From assembly GCA_009922615.1 (NCBI GenBank), contig RFVF01000027.1, positions 1 to 58,117 of the forward strand: DNA of 58,117 nucleotides, given 5' to 3'. Below, piece after piece: positions 16,275 to 25,332 of this stretch. The translations under genes were made by a program, and so were the position numbers. Positions within the stretch are counted from its first letter, which is position 1. Each line of letters begins with the position of its first letter. The notes beneath the pieces are model-generated. The model made no database searches. It worked only from the letters and a program-made list of their open reading frames with translations, and was not told where the DNA came from. The DNA is from Pseudomonadota bacterium. Its GTDB lineage: Bacteria > Verrucomicrobiota > Verrucomicrobiia > Limisphaerales > SXTU01.

Positions 16275-16415
16275 GCTGACAAGCCGGTATCCTGACTCCG
16301 GGCTTCAAACCTCGCTCCCGCCTTCCCGACCTTCAGTCAGTGGCATTGGGAGTCTGTAGCCCGTCACAGTGGCGCAACCGTCCCCGGATCTCACGGGGTT
16401 CCCTGCACTTGTAAG
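16275..16415 (-). ncRNA. Cobalamin riboswitch
   Basis: On the minus strand the element reads from GTGCAGGGAA, through GCGCCACTGTGACGGGCT (the conserved B12-box neighbourhood), to GAGTCAGGATACCGGC near 16283-16298. These are the hallmark conserved segments of the cobalamin aptamer, in the right order and spacing. It lies ~215 bases upstream of the TonB receptor with a terminator in between. Adenosylcobalamin is the usual ligand, but the exact corrinoid cannot be told. Confidence 0.93.
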
Positions 16416-16888
16416 CGGTGGATGGCGGAGCAACTCCGCCGTGGATCAAAGAACCGGATGAGGTTGTAGGCGAGTGCCGCGCGGGTGCCAAGGAAAAGCT
16501 TGCCCGGAGCGTTCAGTCCTCGGCGAAGAGGTATTCCCAATCAGTCTGCTCGAAGACGCGCTTCATGGTGCGTGGACAACCCAACATTTCCGTGTTTGCA
16601 ACGGCTGGGATTGCGTATAGGAAGAGCAGCCATCCACACGCTGTTGGTTTCAGAATCATTGGGAAAATTATGCCGGTTTCGACGGCCAGCTAAGGCCTGC
16701 TGTTCATGTAGCTGCAGTCGGCTGGGTCGCGGGGTTGTTGGGTGCAAACAGTGCGCAACGGGTCGGCGGTGACTGCCTCCGGCGAGTCTGAAAGCGGCAT
16801 TTTCAAGAACTTCAATGTCAGTATATTAACGGACTTTCGGCGAAGTCTAAGGAGGTAATTACGGTCCGGCTTTCTACGCCAGGACTGG
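16416..16888. other. Gene-poor stretch with a possible decayed coding remnant
   Basis: No convincing gene. A perfect 7-bp hairpin (GGCGGAG CAA CTCCGCC, 16424-16440) lies just upstream of the riboswitch without a T-run. On the minus strand, 16440-16570 reads in pieces like protein (MKRVFEQTDWEYLFAED then stop, and in another frame GTRAALAYNLIRFFDP), which looks like a decayed gene, but I do not recognise it. The rest (16580-16888) has no coding signal and is relatively AT-rich near 16815-16860. Confidence 0.4.
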
Positions 16889-18070
16889 TCAAAGCCCACG
16901 CCAGATAAGCTCCAAGGAGAGTAGCGAGTAACTGGTGGTCAGAGTGGCCTCCTTTTCCCACCAGCGGGCATTGTCGTTCATCCATGATCCGTCGGGTTTT
17001 TGGAGGTTCATCAAACGAAGGGCGACCTCGTGTCGCCATTTCACCTTTTTGCCACCCTTGGTCTCCAATTCGTCCACTTGTGCGGCGGTAAGTCCTTTGG
17101 TGAGTAGGTGAAGATAGTAGTAAAGGCCTTGGGGACCCATGCCGGGATTTTCGTCCAGAGTATAGTTCGCTCGCAGCCAGTCCATCACGGCCGTCACGCG
17201 CGCGTCGTCGCGCTTGAGGTCGGCGTAAACGTAACTCAGCAGGCCCGCGTAGCTCGCACTGCCGTAGGAACGTAGCGCCACCCGGCCAGTGGCGGAGTTG
17301 GTGACACCGCCGGCCATGCTGTTGCCGGGGTAGTAAATGAATCCGCCCTTGTTTGCCTCGTCACCGGAAACCCACGGCTGGTTGTTGTGCGAGGGAAGGT
17401 TTTGGCAATTCTTGAGGAAGTGAATCGCAGCTTCAAAATTAAGGCCTTTGGTGTCCGCTGTGGCGGCGTCCGCAACGACGAATTTGCTCTGATGCAGGGC
17501 TTCGAGGGCTACGAGGGTGTTGTTCAAGTCCGAGTGGGAATACTTGTTGCCGTAGCCCACCCCGCCGTCGAAAGGCGTGTCGAGCTGGCCCTTCTCGCCG
17601 AAGTCTACTTGGGTGCCGATGATGAACGCGCGCGCCTTGCGGATAGCGGGGGTGTATTCCGGTCGACCCGCAGAGGCAAGCGCGAGGACGGAGAGCGAGG
17701 TGTTGTAGTTCGCCATGTTTGTCGCATAGATGCCGCCGTCAGGTTTGGCGCTGGCGAGGAGGAATGCGTAGGCCCGTTGAACTGCGGGCGGTGGGTTCTT
17801 CAGAAACTTGCCGGAGGGTTCGCCGTTTAGGACTACCAGAGGCAAAGCAGTGATGGCCGGATGGTCCGGGGTTGACCACCAGCCGTTGGTGGTTTGATTT
17901 GCCAGCAGCCAAGCGATGCCGCGGTCAATCGCCCGCTGGACTTCATGGCGAAGCGATTCGTCGTGGCCCGATGGTGCGGGTATGGGGGCACGCTTGGGCG
18001 CATCTGCCGCCATAAGGCAGGTCGGGGAAAATGCTGTAGCGACGAGTGCGATCAGAAGGAGAAGGCGCAT
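16889..18070 (-). CDS. Secreted prenyltransferase/squalene-oxidase-repeat protein of unknown function
   Basis: A 393-residue protein with a clear signal peptide (MRLLLLIALVATAFSPTCLMA). Several alpha/alpha-toroid repeats follow, of the type seen in terpene cyclases, prenyltransferases and complement C3/alpha-2-macroglobulin domains. Examples are AIDRGIAWLLANQTTNGWW, QRAYAFLLASAKPDGGIY, ALRLMNLQKPDGSWMND and DDARVTAVMDWLRANY. No DxDD (cyclase) or prenyltransferase zinc motif is seen, so an enzymatic role is not supported. Such secreted toroid proteins are frequent in Planctomycetes and Verrucomicrobia. The ATG at 18070 is chosen for the signal peptide. An upstream in-frame start (18118) adds non-signal residues. 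Confidence 0.82.
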   Translation of the reverse strand: MRLLLLIALVATAFSPTCLMAADAPKRAPIPAPSGHDESLRHEVQRAIDRGIAWLLANQTTNGWWSTPDHPAITALPLVVLNGEPSGKFLKNPPPAVQRAYAFLLASAKPDGGIYATNMANYNTSLSVLALASAGRPEYTPAIRKARAFIIGTQVDFGEKGQLDTPFDGGVGYGNKYSHSDLNNTLVALEALHQSKFVVADAATADTKGLNFEAAIHFLKNCQNLPSHNNQPWVSGDEANKGGFIYYPGNSMAGGVTNSATGRVALRSYGSASYAGLLSYVYADLKRDDARVTAVMDWLRANYTLDENPGMGPQGLYYYLHLLTKGLTAAQVDELETKGGKKVKWRHEVALRLMNLQKPDGSWMNDNARWWEKEATLTTSYSLLSLELIWRGL

Positions 18071-18285
18071 AGTGAAATCAATGGGAGGTATAGTGTCAGG
18101 CGACCTAGTGGCAAACAAGCCGCAAACCCGCGACGGGCGCTCACTCTTTCATCAGGAAGTCGCAAGGTCACGTCAAACCGGACGAAGGCGCGACGTGAGA
18201 TTCTTGCCCTGTTGGGCCGTTGGCTCGATGCGGGAGGCGGCACTGTATCGCCCGGCTATGATAAACGCCGGGAGTTTCGTGGCGC

Positions 18286-19197
18286 CTACTGGCCCTTGAG
18301 GGACGCGGGGGCGTAGTGGCCGTTGCCCTTCACGCCGCCGAGGTCCAGGCTGAACACGATGAAGGACTCCACCTTGGGCGCTTCCCGCGTGACGCCGAAC
18401 ATATTGACAAAGTCGATGTGCCCGCGGCTCCCGACGCGCCATTGGAGGCTGGGCCCCAGCATATAGGTGATCTCCGGCTGGCTGCGGCTGCCCTTGGCCG
18501 TCTCGTGAGCGAAGCGCATCTCCAGCCCGCCGCTCAACTTCTGGTCGATGAACGTGTAGCTCACGCCCTGGCTCCACGCGATCTCGGTGGCGCGGCCTTG
18601 GCCGGCTTCCTGTTCGTAAATGAGGTTCAAGCCCCAGTGCCAGCGCGGGGCCAGCTCCTCCCCGAGCAACAGTTTGACCTCCCAAGTATCGCCGCCGCGC
18701 GCGGGGTCCACGAACTGCCACTCACCGTAGAGCGTCGGGTTCAGCGGGATCTTGCCCCAGTCCGCCAGCGCCCAGCGCAACTCGACCGCGTGGCTCAACT
18801 GCCGCATCTGACCCTTTTCATTGCTCGTCCAGTTCTCATAGAGGTCGAGTTGCATCCGCTTGGGGAGGCCGATTTCAAACTCCTCCTGAAACTTGTGCAT
18901 CTGGGTGCCGTTGCGAAAGAAGCGTCCGCGCCACCATTGCTCGAAGCCAAACTCCCACGGCTCCTTTTGGACGTAAACGCGGGTGGTGGGGAAGCGCCGG
19001 TGCAGGGTCCACTCCGGCCGCTCATACTCCCCGACCTTGACCTCCTCACTGGCGACCGGCAGGACGGAGCCAAAGACGGTCATGTCCGGCAAGCGGATGA
19101 CTTGGTTGGTGGATTCGGCGGCTTGGGCCATAGTGAGGCCGGCGGTGAGCAGGGCCAGCAATGCGGGGAGGGTGGTTTTGGTTATGTGATGGAGCAT
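18286..19197 (-). CDS. Predicted outer-membrane beta-barrel protein, unknown function
   Basis: A 303-residue protein with a signal peptide (ITKTTLPALLALLTAGLTMAQA). The body is rich in alternating hydrophobic/polar strands with many aromatic girdle residues (for example WEFGFEQWWRGRFF, RWHWGLNLIYEQEAG, GLEMRFAHETAKG). A short N-terminal segment (RLPDMTVFGS) resembles the N-termini of barrel proteins. I do not recognise a named family. The start at 19197 is set by the signal sequence, since the upstream extension is Arg-rich and not coding-like. The preceding 167 bases towards 18118 hold no gene. Confidence 0.75.
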   Translation of the reverse strand: MLHHITKTTLPALLALLTAGLTMAQAAESTNQVIRLPDMTVFGSVLPVASEEVKVGEYERPEWTLHRRFPTTRVYVQKEPWEFGFEQWWRGRFFRNGTQMHKFQEEFEIGLPKRMQLDLYENWTSNEKGQMRQLSHAVELRWALADWGKIPLNPTLYGEWQFVDPARGGDTWEVKLLLGEELAPRWHWGLNLIYEQEAGQGRATEIAWSQGVSYTFIDQKLSGGLEMRFAHETAKGSRSQPEITYMLGPSLQWRVGSRGHIDFVNMFGVTREAPKVESFIVFSLDLGGVKGNGHYAPASLKGQ

Positions 19198-19334
19198 GTG
19201 GTAGCAGTTGTGCCTTTTGCGCCGGGCTTGATAGCGGAATGACTTGCGGGTGGGCAAGTTACGATTTTCCGGGCGGTGCACTGGGAGTGCCACGGTGAGC
19301 GCGGGAAGGTAACAGGGCCGGATTGGAGGTCGCC

Positions 19335-19514
19335 AAGCCCGGTAAAACGGAGCGCGGCTCTGAGCCGGTTGTAGGCGTCGGGGATGTGGGTGCAGAAAAA
19401 GGGATGGTAGTCCACGTAGAGGGCCAAGGGCAAGCCGTGGCCTTGAAAGGCGCGGGGAAGGAAGTCGAGGTGGGCCGGAAGGGATTCACTCTCGTAGAGG
19501 TGGCTAGTGTCCAA
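19335..19514 (-). mobile_element. Transposase remnant (DDE/rve type, ISNCY-like)
   Basis: On the minus strand an open segment reads LPAHLDFLPRAF, then GLPLALYVDYHPFFCTHIP and NRLRAALRF. This has the look of the catalytic-core region of an rve-type transposase, in which YVD would hold the second catalytic Asp. Both ends are missing and no inverted repeats are visible, so it is a dead fragment. It lies ~50 bases from the tRNA fragment at 19562-19608. Family assignment is from memory and moderate. Confidence 0.55.
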
Positions 19515-19561
19515 GCAGTAACGCGAGCGAACCAGACAGTAGAGGAAACCCCTGATTTTAT

Positions 19562-19608
19562 TGGTGCGCCGGGCAGGACTCGAACCTGCAACCTTCTGAT
19601 CCGAAGTC
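19562..19608 (-). pseudogene. 3' half of a tRNA-Arg(TCG), probable attachment-site scar
   Basis: On the minus strand the sequence runs from the anticodon loop (CTTCGGA, anticodon TCG) through the T-arm (GCAGG TTCGAGT CCTGC), the acceptor 3' strand (CCGGCGC), discriminator A and an encoded CCA. The 5' half is absent: no GCGCCGG or D-arm is found upstream. A 3' tRNA fragment next to a transposase remnant is the usual footprint of integration by a site-specific integrase. Confidence 0.8.
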
Positions 19609-19790
19609 CTCGGCCGGGGAATGGCCGACAGAAAGTCCAGTGGTTTGGCAGGAACGGTTTTTCAAGTCGTGCTCAGAATCAAGACCGCCAACGCTGGGCT
19701 CTTCGAGCTGCCCTTGTCAACGGGCAACCCGTGGGCGTGCGACTGACCGACGTGCCCCAGTTCCTTGCCATGCGTGGCGCGGCGCGGGGC

Positions 19791-19955
19791 TCACGGCTGC
19801 GGTGGCGGGGGATTTCCGGCACCGGGTGCCTTCTTCGGCTTTGGCGGGTTGGGCGGAAACACGTGCAGCCGGAACTCCTCGCGGATCGGTGTGTTGTCCG
19901 GGTTGAGCGCCTTCCACTTCGGGTTCGCCGAATTCTGGATGGCCAACCAGCATGC
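19791..19955 (-). pseudogene. Orphan C-terminal coding remnant
   Basis: On the minus strand a frame with natural codon use reads WLAIQNSANPKWKALNPDN, EEFRLHVFPPNPPKPKK, and a Pro/Gly-rich end before a TGA at 19791-19793. It has no start and no upstream continuation. It looks like the tail of a gene lost when the neighbouring mobile DNA rearranged. I do not recognise the family. Confidence 0.45.
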
Positions 19956-20052
19956 AAAGAATCATTGATGATGCGCGTTCAGCCGCCGTGAGCATGCCGA
20001 CAGTTTGCGTTTTCAACCCCTGCTCAATCCGGTGCTGAACCTCCCGGCCGCG

Positions 20053-21364
20053 TCACGCGCCGATTTGGCGCTTGATGGCCTCGGAGATCTTCTCGGACCA
20101 CTTGGCGAGCACGGCCATGTCTTTGCCTTCGATGAGGAGGCGGCATTGGGGCTCGGTGCCGGAGTAGCGGAGCAGGACGCGGCCGCCGGTGGGTTGCACT
20201 TCGGCTTCGGCTTGCTTGACGAGGTCCAGGACGCCGTCGAGTTGCTCGAAGGGTTTCTTCTCGCGGACCTTGATGTTGGAGACTTGCTTGGGGAAACGGG
20301 TCCAGCAGCGCTTGAGCTTGGAGAGGTTTTCCCCGCGCGCTTTCATGATGCGCAGGATTTGGAGGGCGGCAACGAGGCCGTCGCCAGTGGTGGAATAATC
20401 GCGGAAGATGAGGTGGCCGCTTTCCTCGCCGCCGAAGTTGTAGCCACACTTGAGCATTTCATCGATGACGTTCTTGTCGCCGACGGCGGTGTAGATGGTT
20501 TTGCCGCCGGCAGCCTGGATGGCGGCACCGAGGCCGGCGTTGCTCATGACGGTGGAGACCAGCGTCTTCTCGGCGAGGGTGCCTTGCGCGAGCATGTCGA
20601 GGGCAGCAATGGCCATGATGTCGTCGCCGTCGAGGAGGATGCCCGTCTCATCGGAGAGGATGACGCGGTCGGCGTCGCCATCGTGCGCGATGCCGAGGTC
20701 GGCGCGGTATTCGCGGACCTTGGCGCAGAGGTTCTGCGGGTGCATGGAACCGCATTCCTTGTTGATGTTGGTGCCGTCGGGGGTGTTGCCGAAGACGAAG
20801 ATTTCCGCGCCGAGTTCGCGCAGCACGCTGGGGGTGGCCTTGTAGGAGGCACCGTTGGCGCAATCCACCACGATGCGCATGCCGTCGAGGGTCAGGCCCT
20901 TGGGGAAGGACGCCTTGGCATACTCGATGTAACGGCCCAGAGCGTCATCGATACGCACGGCCTTGCCGATCTCGGTGGCGGAGGGACGGACGCTCTCGAT
21001 GTTGCCGCTGAAGACGAGGCTTTCGATCTGCGCCTCGATGGGATCGGGCAGCTTGAAGCCGTCCGCGCCAAAGAACTTGATGCCGTTGTCGTCGTAGGGG
21101 TTGTGCGACGCGGTGATGACGATGCCGGCGTCCGCTCGCAGCGAACGCGTGGCGTAGGCGACGCCCGGGGTGGGCAGCGGGCCGATGAAGAGGACGTCCA
21201 CGCCCATGCTGAGGATGCCGGAGGAGAGGGCGTTCTCGAGCATGTAGCCGGAGAGGCGGGTGTCTTTGCCCGAGTTTGAGCGCGGTTTCCGCCGTCACGG
21301 GTTCGACGTTGGCGGTGCCACGGACGCCGTCGGTGCCGAAGATTTTTTTGGGTGAGTTGCTCAT
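20053..21364 (-). pseudogene. glmM: Phosphoglucosamine mutase, disrupted near the N-terminus (internal deletion with frame change)
   Basis: GlmM converts glucosamine-6-P to glucosamine-1-P for peptidoglycan and LPS. The ATG at 21364 begins MSNSPKKIFGTDGVRG and reads to AETALKLG. At about 21270 the frame changes, and homology resumes as GKDTRLSGYMLENALSSG in the frame that ends at 20053. In intact GlmM about 17-20 residues separate these two blocks, and they are missing here. The rest is complete: TASHNPYDDNGIK with the phospho-serine, DGDADR metal loop, GGEESGH and RYSGTEP phosphate-binding loop. GlmM is normally essential, so either another copy exists or this is an assembly error. It ends the folP-cdaA-ybbR-glmM operon. 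Confidence 0.88.
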
Positions 21365-21404
21365 GGTGAGAGTGGGGAAGAGCGGAGTGAGGGTCGGGTT
21401 GGGC

Positions 21405-21818
21405 TTAATCGGTGTTGGCGGGGACGACGCGGGCCTCGGTGTGCGAGACGTTCACCACGGTGATGCCCGCCGGAGTGTGGACGAGGATTTTTTTGTTCAA
21501 GCCGGCTGTGTCATGTGTGTCGGTGAGGTTGATGAAAACTTCGAGCTGCCGGGCGGTCAAGGCTTGAACCTCGGCGATGGGCCCGCGGACGGTGACATCA
21601 ATGTGGCTGGGTTCGAGGCGGAAGCTGCGGAAGTCGGTGGCCGCCTGGAGCAATGTGACCGGGACGTGCTCGATCTTCTGCGTCACGGTGCCGAGAACGG
21701 GCTGGTTGGACCGGAGATTGTTTTGCGCGCCGAAAACGGCGAACCAGATCATCGTCGCGAGCACGAACGAGAAGAGCTTGAGCCAGAAGTTCTGGAGGAT
21801 GGCGTCGCGGGCGGACAT
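21405..21818 (-). CDS. YbbR-domain protein (CdaR-like regulator of diadenylate cyclase)
   Basis: A 137-residue protein with one N-terminal membrane segment (FWLKLFSFVLATMIWFAVF) and one YbbR-like beta domain (VPVTLLQAATDFRSFRLEPSHIDVTVRGPI). Firmicute CdaR has several YbbR domains and modulates CdaA activity. This is a shorter, single-domain form. The ATG overlaps the cdaA stop (TAATG), which indicates coupling. Its place between cdaA and glmM repeats the conserved gene order, so a role in c-di-AMP control is likely though inferred. Confidence 0.85.
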   Translation of the reverse strand: MSARDAILQNFWLKLFSFVLATMIWFAVFGAQNNLRSNQPVLGTVTQKIEHVPVTLLQAATDFRSFRLEPSHIDVTVRGPIAEVQALTARQLEVFINLTDTHDTAGLNKKILVHTPAGITVVNVSHTEARVVPANTD

Positions 21819-22777
21819 TACTTGACCTCGGCTTTCGGTGGGAAGGACGCGGGGGCGGCGGGTTCGGGCGGATTGCTCGGCGGCGGGACTGGCGCGGAGG
21901 CGGTGGCTTTGGCAGAGCTGCTGCGCGAGATGTTTTGCGCGAGCCAGAGCCGCAAATGATCCACCCAGTTCCGCGCGCGCACGCGTTGCACGAAGATCGA
22001 GGTGAGGAAGGCGCGCAGCTCCTCGGCCGTCACGCCGCGCCGCAGCTCGCCGCGATAGGCGTAGGAAATCGCACCGCTCTCTTCGGAGACGATGACGATC
22101 ACGGCATCCGTCTCCTCGCTCAAGCCGATGGCCGCGCGGTGGCGCGTGCCGAGGGACTTGTGGAGATCGTGCCGGTGCGTGAGCGGGAAGATGCAGGCGG
22201 CGCGGAGGATGCGGCCGTTCTTCAAGATCACGCCGCCGTCATGGATGGCGTTGTTCGGGAAGAAAATCGTTTCCAGCATCTCGGGCGTCGCCTCGCAATC
22301 CACCACGATGCCGGACTCGACGGCTTCCGCGAGGTTGATGCTCTGCTCCATCGCCATCAGCGCGCCGATGCGCACGTCGGCGAGGCGTTCGACGGTTTCT
22401 ACGATGACCTCGACGTCTTCCCGTTGCTCGCGGGCGGAGAGGAGGAGCGATTGGTTGCCCAACTCGGCGAGCAGGCGGCGCAACTCCGGCTGGAAGATCA
22501 CGACGACGCCGATGGCACTGAAGCTGAAGAACCAGGTGAGCAGCCCGCGCAACACCGTGAGCTCGAGCACGGTGGTGATGAACGTGAGCGATACTAGCAA
22601 CACCACCAACCCGGTGACGACCGGCGCGCCGCGCGTGCCGCGGATGAAGTTCGCGGCGTAATAAATGCCCACCGCGAGGATGAGTATCTCCAGCGCGGGC
22701 CGCCAAATGTTGTTGAGTAGTTCGAGCGCCACTGTGTCAGCCGCACTTTGCCGTAAATCGGAAGCGGAGAGAAGCAA
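21818..22777 (-). CDS. cdaA: Diadenylate cyclase, CdaA type
   Basis: A membrane enzyme that makes c-di-AMP from two ATP. Three N-terminal hydrophobic segments (residues ~24-100) are followed by the DAC domain. In place of the common DGA motif it reads AIHDGGVIL. The RHR motif is present in GTRHRAAIG. The C-terminus has a Pro/Ala-rich tail. The start is uncertain: a TTG at 22777 is the first possible one and overlaps a repeat, and a GTG at 22732 directly precedes the first family-like residues (ALELLNNIWRPALEILIL). Neither has a clear ribosome binding site. It lies in an operon with ybbR and glmM. A diverged repeat separates it from folP. Confidence 0.92.
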   Translation of the reverse strand: MLLSASDLRQSAADTVALELLNNIWRPALEILILAVGIYYAANFIRGTRGAPVVTGLVVLLVSLTFITTVLELTVLRGLLTWFFSFSAIGVVVIFQPELRRLLAELGNQSLLLSAREQREDVEVIVETVERLADVRIGALMAMEQSINLAEAVESGIVVDCEATPEMLETIFFPNNAIHDGGVILKNGRILRAACIFPLTHRHDLHKSLGTRHRAAIGLSEETDAVIVIVSEESGAISYAYRGELRRGVTAEELRAFLTSIFVQRVRARNWVDHLRLWLAQNISRSSSAKATASAPVPPPSNPPEPAAPASFPPKAEVK

Positions 22778-22877
22778 GTAATCAGTGATCTGTGTTCAGA
22801 AATCAGCTCGCACTGTCGTGGTGTCTGAGCTGCGTGAAGGAACGGACTGCGGAACACGGATCACTGATTACTGATTC
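22776..22877 (-). repeat. Word-type inverted repeat, family B, between cdaA and folP
   Basis: The left arm GTAATCAGTGATCTGTGTTC matches the reverse complement of the right arm (GTAATCAGTGATCCGTGTTC) with one difference. About 50 bases of loop lie between. The right arm contributes the last codons and the stop of folP (ending NQ), and the left arm abuts the cdaA start. Confidence 0.75.
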
Positions 22878-23716
22878 GGTCGGTTCAAGTTGATCGCCGT
22901 GGCCACGCGCACCGCCGCCACGGTCTCGCGCACGTCGTGGACGCGGAGGATCTGCACCCCGTCGCGCACCGCGAGCGCCGCGCAGGCCAGCGCGCCGGGC
23001 AATCGTCCCGCCGGGCTGTCCGCGCCGGTGAGCTGGCCGAGAAATGATTTGCGGGAAACGCCCAGCACCAGCGGCCGATCATGGCGAGTGAAACGGGCGA
23101 GCGCCCCCAGCAGTTGCAAGTTGTGCTCTTGTGTCTTGCCGAAGCCGATGCCGGGATCGAGCACGACCTGTTCGAGTCGGACGCCCGACTGCTCCAGGCG
23201 CGCAAGCCGCTCGGCGAAGAACGCATCCACCTCGCGCACCACGTCCGTGTAGGCGGGGCTCTGTTGCATCGTCTGCGGCGTGCCTTGCATGTGCATCGCG
23301 ACGTAGCCGGCGCGGAACTCGGCCACCACGCGCCACATCGCGGCGTCCGGGCGATTGGCGGCGATGTCGTTGACGATGCTCGCGCCGGCCAGGAGCGCGG
23401 CGCGGGCCACCTCGGGCTTTTGCGTGTCCACGGAGAGCGGCGTCGGGACGAGCGCGGCGAGCTGGCGGATGACGGGGACCACGCGGCGAATTTCCTCGTC
23501 GGCCGCAACGGGCGTCGCGCCTGGCCGCGTAGATTCGCCGCCAACATCCAGCAAGTCAGCACCTTCGCGAATCATCTGCCCCGCGCGCTCGACGGCCGCC
23601 TCGACCGAAAAGAATTTTCCGCCATCCGAAAATGAATCCGGCGTGACGTTGAGCACACCCATCACCAGCATGGGACGGGGAAAGCGGAACTCGTGTCGGC
23701 CGGCGCGCCAAAGCAT
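22868..23716 (-). CDS. folP: Dihydropteroate synthase
   Basis: A ~282-residue TIM-barrel enzyme that joins p-aminobenzoate to the pterin pyrophosphate in folate synthesis. Motifs present are GVLNVTPDSFSDGG, LLDVGGESTRPGA, the Asp in PLSVDTQKPEVA, NDI, DPGIGFGKT and GVSRKSFLG. The ATG at 23716 (MLWRAGRHEF) is preferred to a GTG at 23731. The order folP-cdaA-ybbR-glmM is a common arrangement. The final residues come from repeat DNA. Confidence 0.95.
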   Translation of the reverse strand: MLWRAGRHEFRFPRPMLVMGVLNVTPDSFSDGGKFFSVEAAVERAGQMIREGADLLDVGGESTRPGATPVAADEEIRRVVPVIRQLAALVPTPLSVDTQKPEVARAALLAGASIVNDIAANRPDAAMWRVVAEFRAGYVAMHMQGTPQTMQQSPAYTDVVREVDAFFAERLARLEQSGVRLEQVVLDPGIGFGKTQEHNLQLLGALARFTRHDRPLVLGVSRKSFLGQLTGADSPAGRLPGALACAALAVRDGVQILRVHDVRETVAAVRVATAINLNRPNQ

Positions 23717-23868
23717 GACGCAGTGAAACACAGGCAGATGGTATCGTCAGTCGAGGAATCCCCTTAGCCGGAGTCTGAAATACCGGGTCAGTAATTCATT
23801 TTGCTGCCCGGTCCAGGTCGCTTTCTTGCTGCAAACCTTCGGAGTGGCGACGTAGGCTCGCACCACTT

Positions 23869-25329
23869 ATGAGCGCAACGCCTGAGCAGCTTTGGCAGCG
23901 GTTTCAACAGCATTACACCGAGTTTCCCACCCTAGGGCTGGCGCTGGACTTGAGCCGGATGAATTTTCCCGCCGACTTCCTGCCCGCGATGCAGCCACGG
24001 CTTGCGAAGGCTTTCGCCGCGATGGCGGAGCTGGAACGCGGGGCCATCGCCAACCCCGACGAGAAGCGCATGGTCGGCCATTACTGGCTCCGCAACTCCG
24101 CGCTCGCCCCGACGCCGGCGATCACGAAGGAGATCGAGGACACCCTCACGGCGGTGGAAAAGTTCGCGGCGGAAGTCCACGACGGCTCGGTTGTGCGAGG
24201 GGCGGGTGGGCCGTTCAAACGCCTGCTCGTCGTCGGCATCGGCGGATCGGCGCTGGGTCCGCAGTCCAAGTCCGGCGGCACGAAAGAGACGCGCAACGGT
24301 TTGCTGGAAGCGAAGGCCGCTTACGCCCGCGCCGGCCTGCGCTTTGAGTCCCACGCCGCCGCCGTCACCGGCGTCGGCAGCGAGCTCGACAAATACGCCG
24401 AGCAACACGGTTGGCTGCGCCGCTTCCCGATGTGGGACTGGGTCGGTGGTCGCACGAGCGAACTCTCCGCCGTCGGCCTGCTGCCCGCCGCGTTGCAGGG
24501 TCTGGCCATCCGCGAAATGCTCGCCGGTGCCAAGGCGTGCGATGAAGCGACGCGCGTGCCGGATTTCGCCAAGAATCCCGCTGCGCAACTCGCCCTGATG
24601 TGGTTCTACGCTGGCGGCGGACGCGGCACCAAGGACCTGGTCGTGCTGCCCTACAAGGACCGCCTCGAACTCTTCTCCAAGTATCTCCAGCAGCTCATCA
24701 TGGAGTCGCTCGGCAAGGAACTCGATCTCGACGGCAAGGTTGTGAATCAGGGCCTTACCGTTTACGGCAACAAAGGCTCCACCGACCAGCACGCCTACGT
24801 GCAGCAGCTCCGCGAAGGCGTGTTGAACTTCTTCGTCACCTTCATCGAAGTGCTGGCCGACCGCGCCGGCGACAGCATCGAGGTCGAGCCGAAGACCACC
24901 AGCGGCGACTTCCTCACCGGCTTCTTTCTCGGCACGCGCGCCGCGTTGCACGAAAAGGGCCGCGAGTCCGTCACCCTCACGGTGAAGGAAGTCTCCCCGT
25001 TCACCATCGGCCTGCTCATCGCGCTGTTCGAGCGCGCCGTGGGCCTCTACGCGAGCCTCGTGAACATCAACGCCTACCACCAGCCCGGCGTCGAGGCGGG
25101 CAAGAAAGCCGCCGGGGCCGTGCTGGTCCTCCAGACCAAACTAGTGGCGCACTTGAGCGCCAACCCGGGCAAGTCCTTCACGGTCGCGGAACTCGCCGCC
25201 GCCATCGGCGCGAAGGGCCAGGAGGAAACGCTCTTCAAGGTCGGCACGCACCTCGCCGCGAACGTGGGGCGTGGCGTGCAGAAGACCGGCGGGACTTCAC
25301 CGGCGGAAGCGAAGTTTGCGGCGAGCTGA
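23869..25329 (+). CDS. pgi: Glucose-6-phosphate isomerase with an apparent internal deletion
   Basis: PGI interconverts glucose-6-P and fructose-6-P in glycolysis. The 486-residue product has [12 protein letters not shown] (residues 121-132), immediately followed by [12 protein letters not shown]. In PGI these two motifs are normally separated by about 43 residues that form core strands of the SIS domain. That block is missing, and the frame is retained (junction 24264/24265). The rest is intact, including [36 protein letters not shown], the late [11 protein letters not shown], and a C-terminal winged-helix-like extension. With this deletion the enzyme would probably be inactive. An assembly collapse is a serious alternative. 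Confidence 0.93.
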   Translation: MSATPEQLWQRFQQHYTEFPTLGLALDLSRMNFPADFLPAMQPRLAKAFAAMAELERGAIANPDEKRMVGHYWLRNSALAPTPAITKEIEDTLTAVEKFAAEVHDGSVVRGAGGPFKRLLVVGIGGSALGPQSKSGGTKETRNGLLEAKAAYARAGLRFESHAAAVTGVGSELDKYAEQHGWLRRFPMWDWVGGRTSELSAVGLLPAALQGLAIREMLAGAKACDEATRVPDFAKNPAAQLALMWFYAGGGRGTKDLVVLPYKDRLELFSKYLQQLIMESLGKELDLDGKVVNQGLTVYGNKGSTDQHAYVQQLREGVLNFFVTFIEVLADRAGDSIEVEPKTTSGDFLTGFFLGTRAALHEKGRESVTLTVKEVSPFTIGLLIALFERAVGLYASLVNINAYHQPGVEAGKKAAGAVLVLQTKLVAHLSANPGKSFTVAELAAAIGAKGQEETLFKVGTHLAANVGRGVQKTGGTSPAEAKFAAS

Positions 25330-25332
25330 CGG

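Noticed and set aside
16424-16440. Terminator at the perfect hairpin upstream of the riboswitch
   Set aside because: The stem is only 7 bp with a 3-base loop and no T-run follows on either strand.
16889-18070. Squalene-hopene or terpene cyclase
   Set aside because: The toroid repeats are present but no DxDD or QW-type catalytic pattern is seen, and the protein is secreted and too short.
19562-19608. Functional tRNA gene
   Set aside because: The D-arm, 5' acceptor strand and 5' part of the anticodon stem are missing, so it cannot fold.
20005-21279. A 424-residue open frame on the plus strand
   Set aside because: It is antisense to the glmM coding region and is very rich in Gly/Ala/Asp/Glu, typical of a GC-rich shadow frame.
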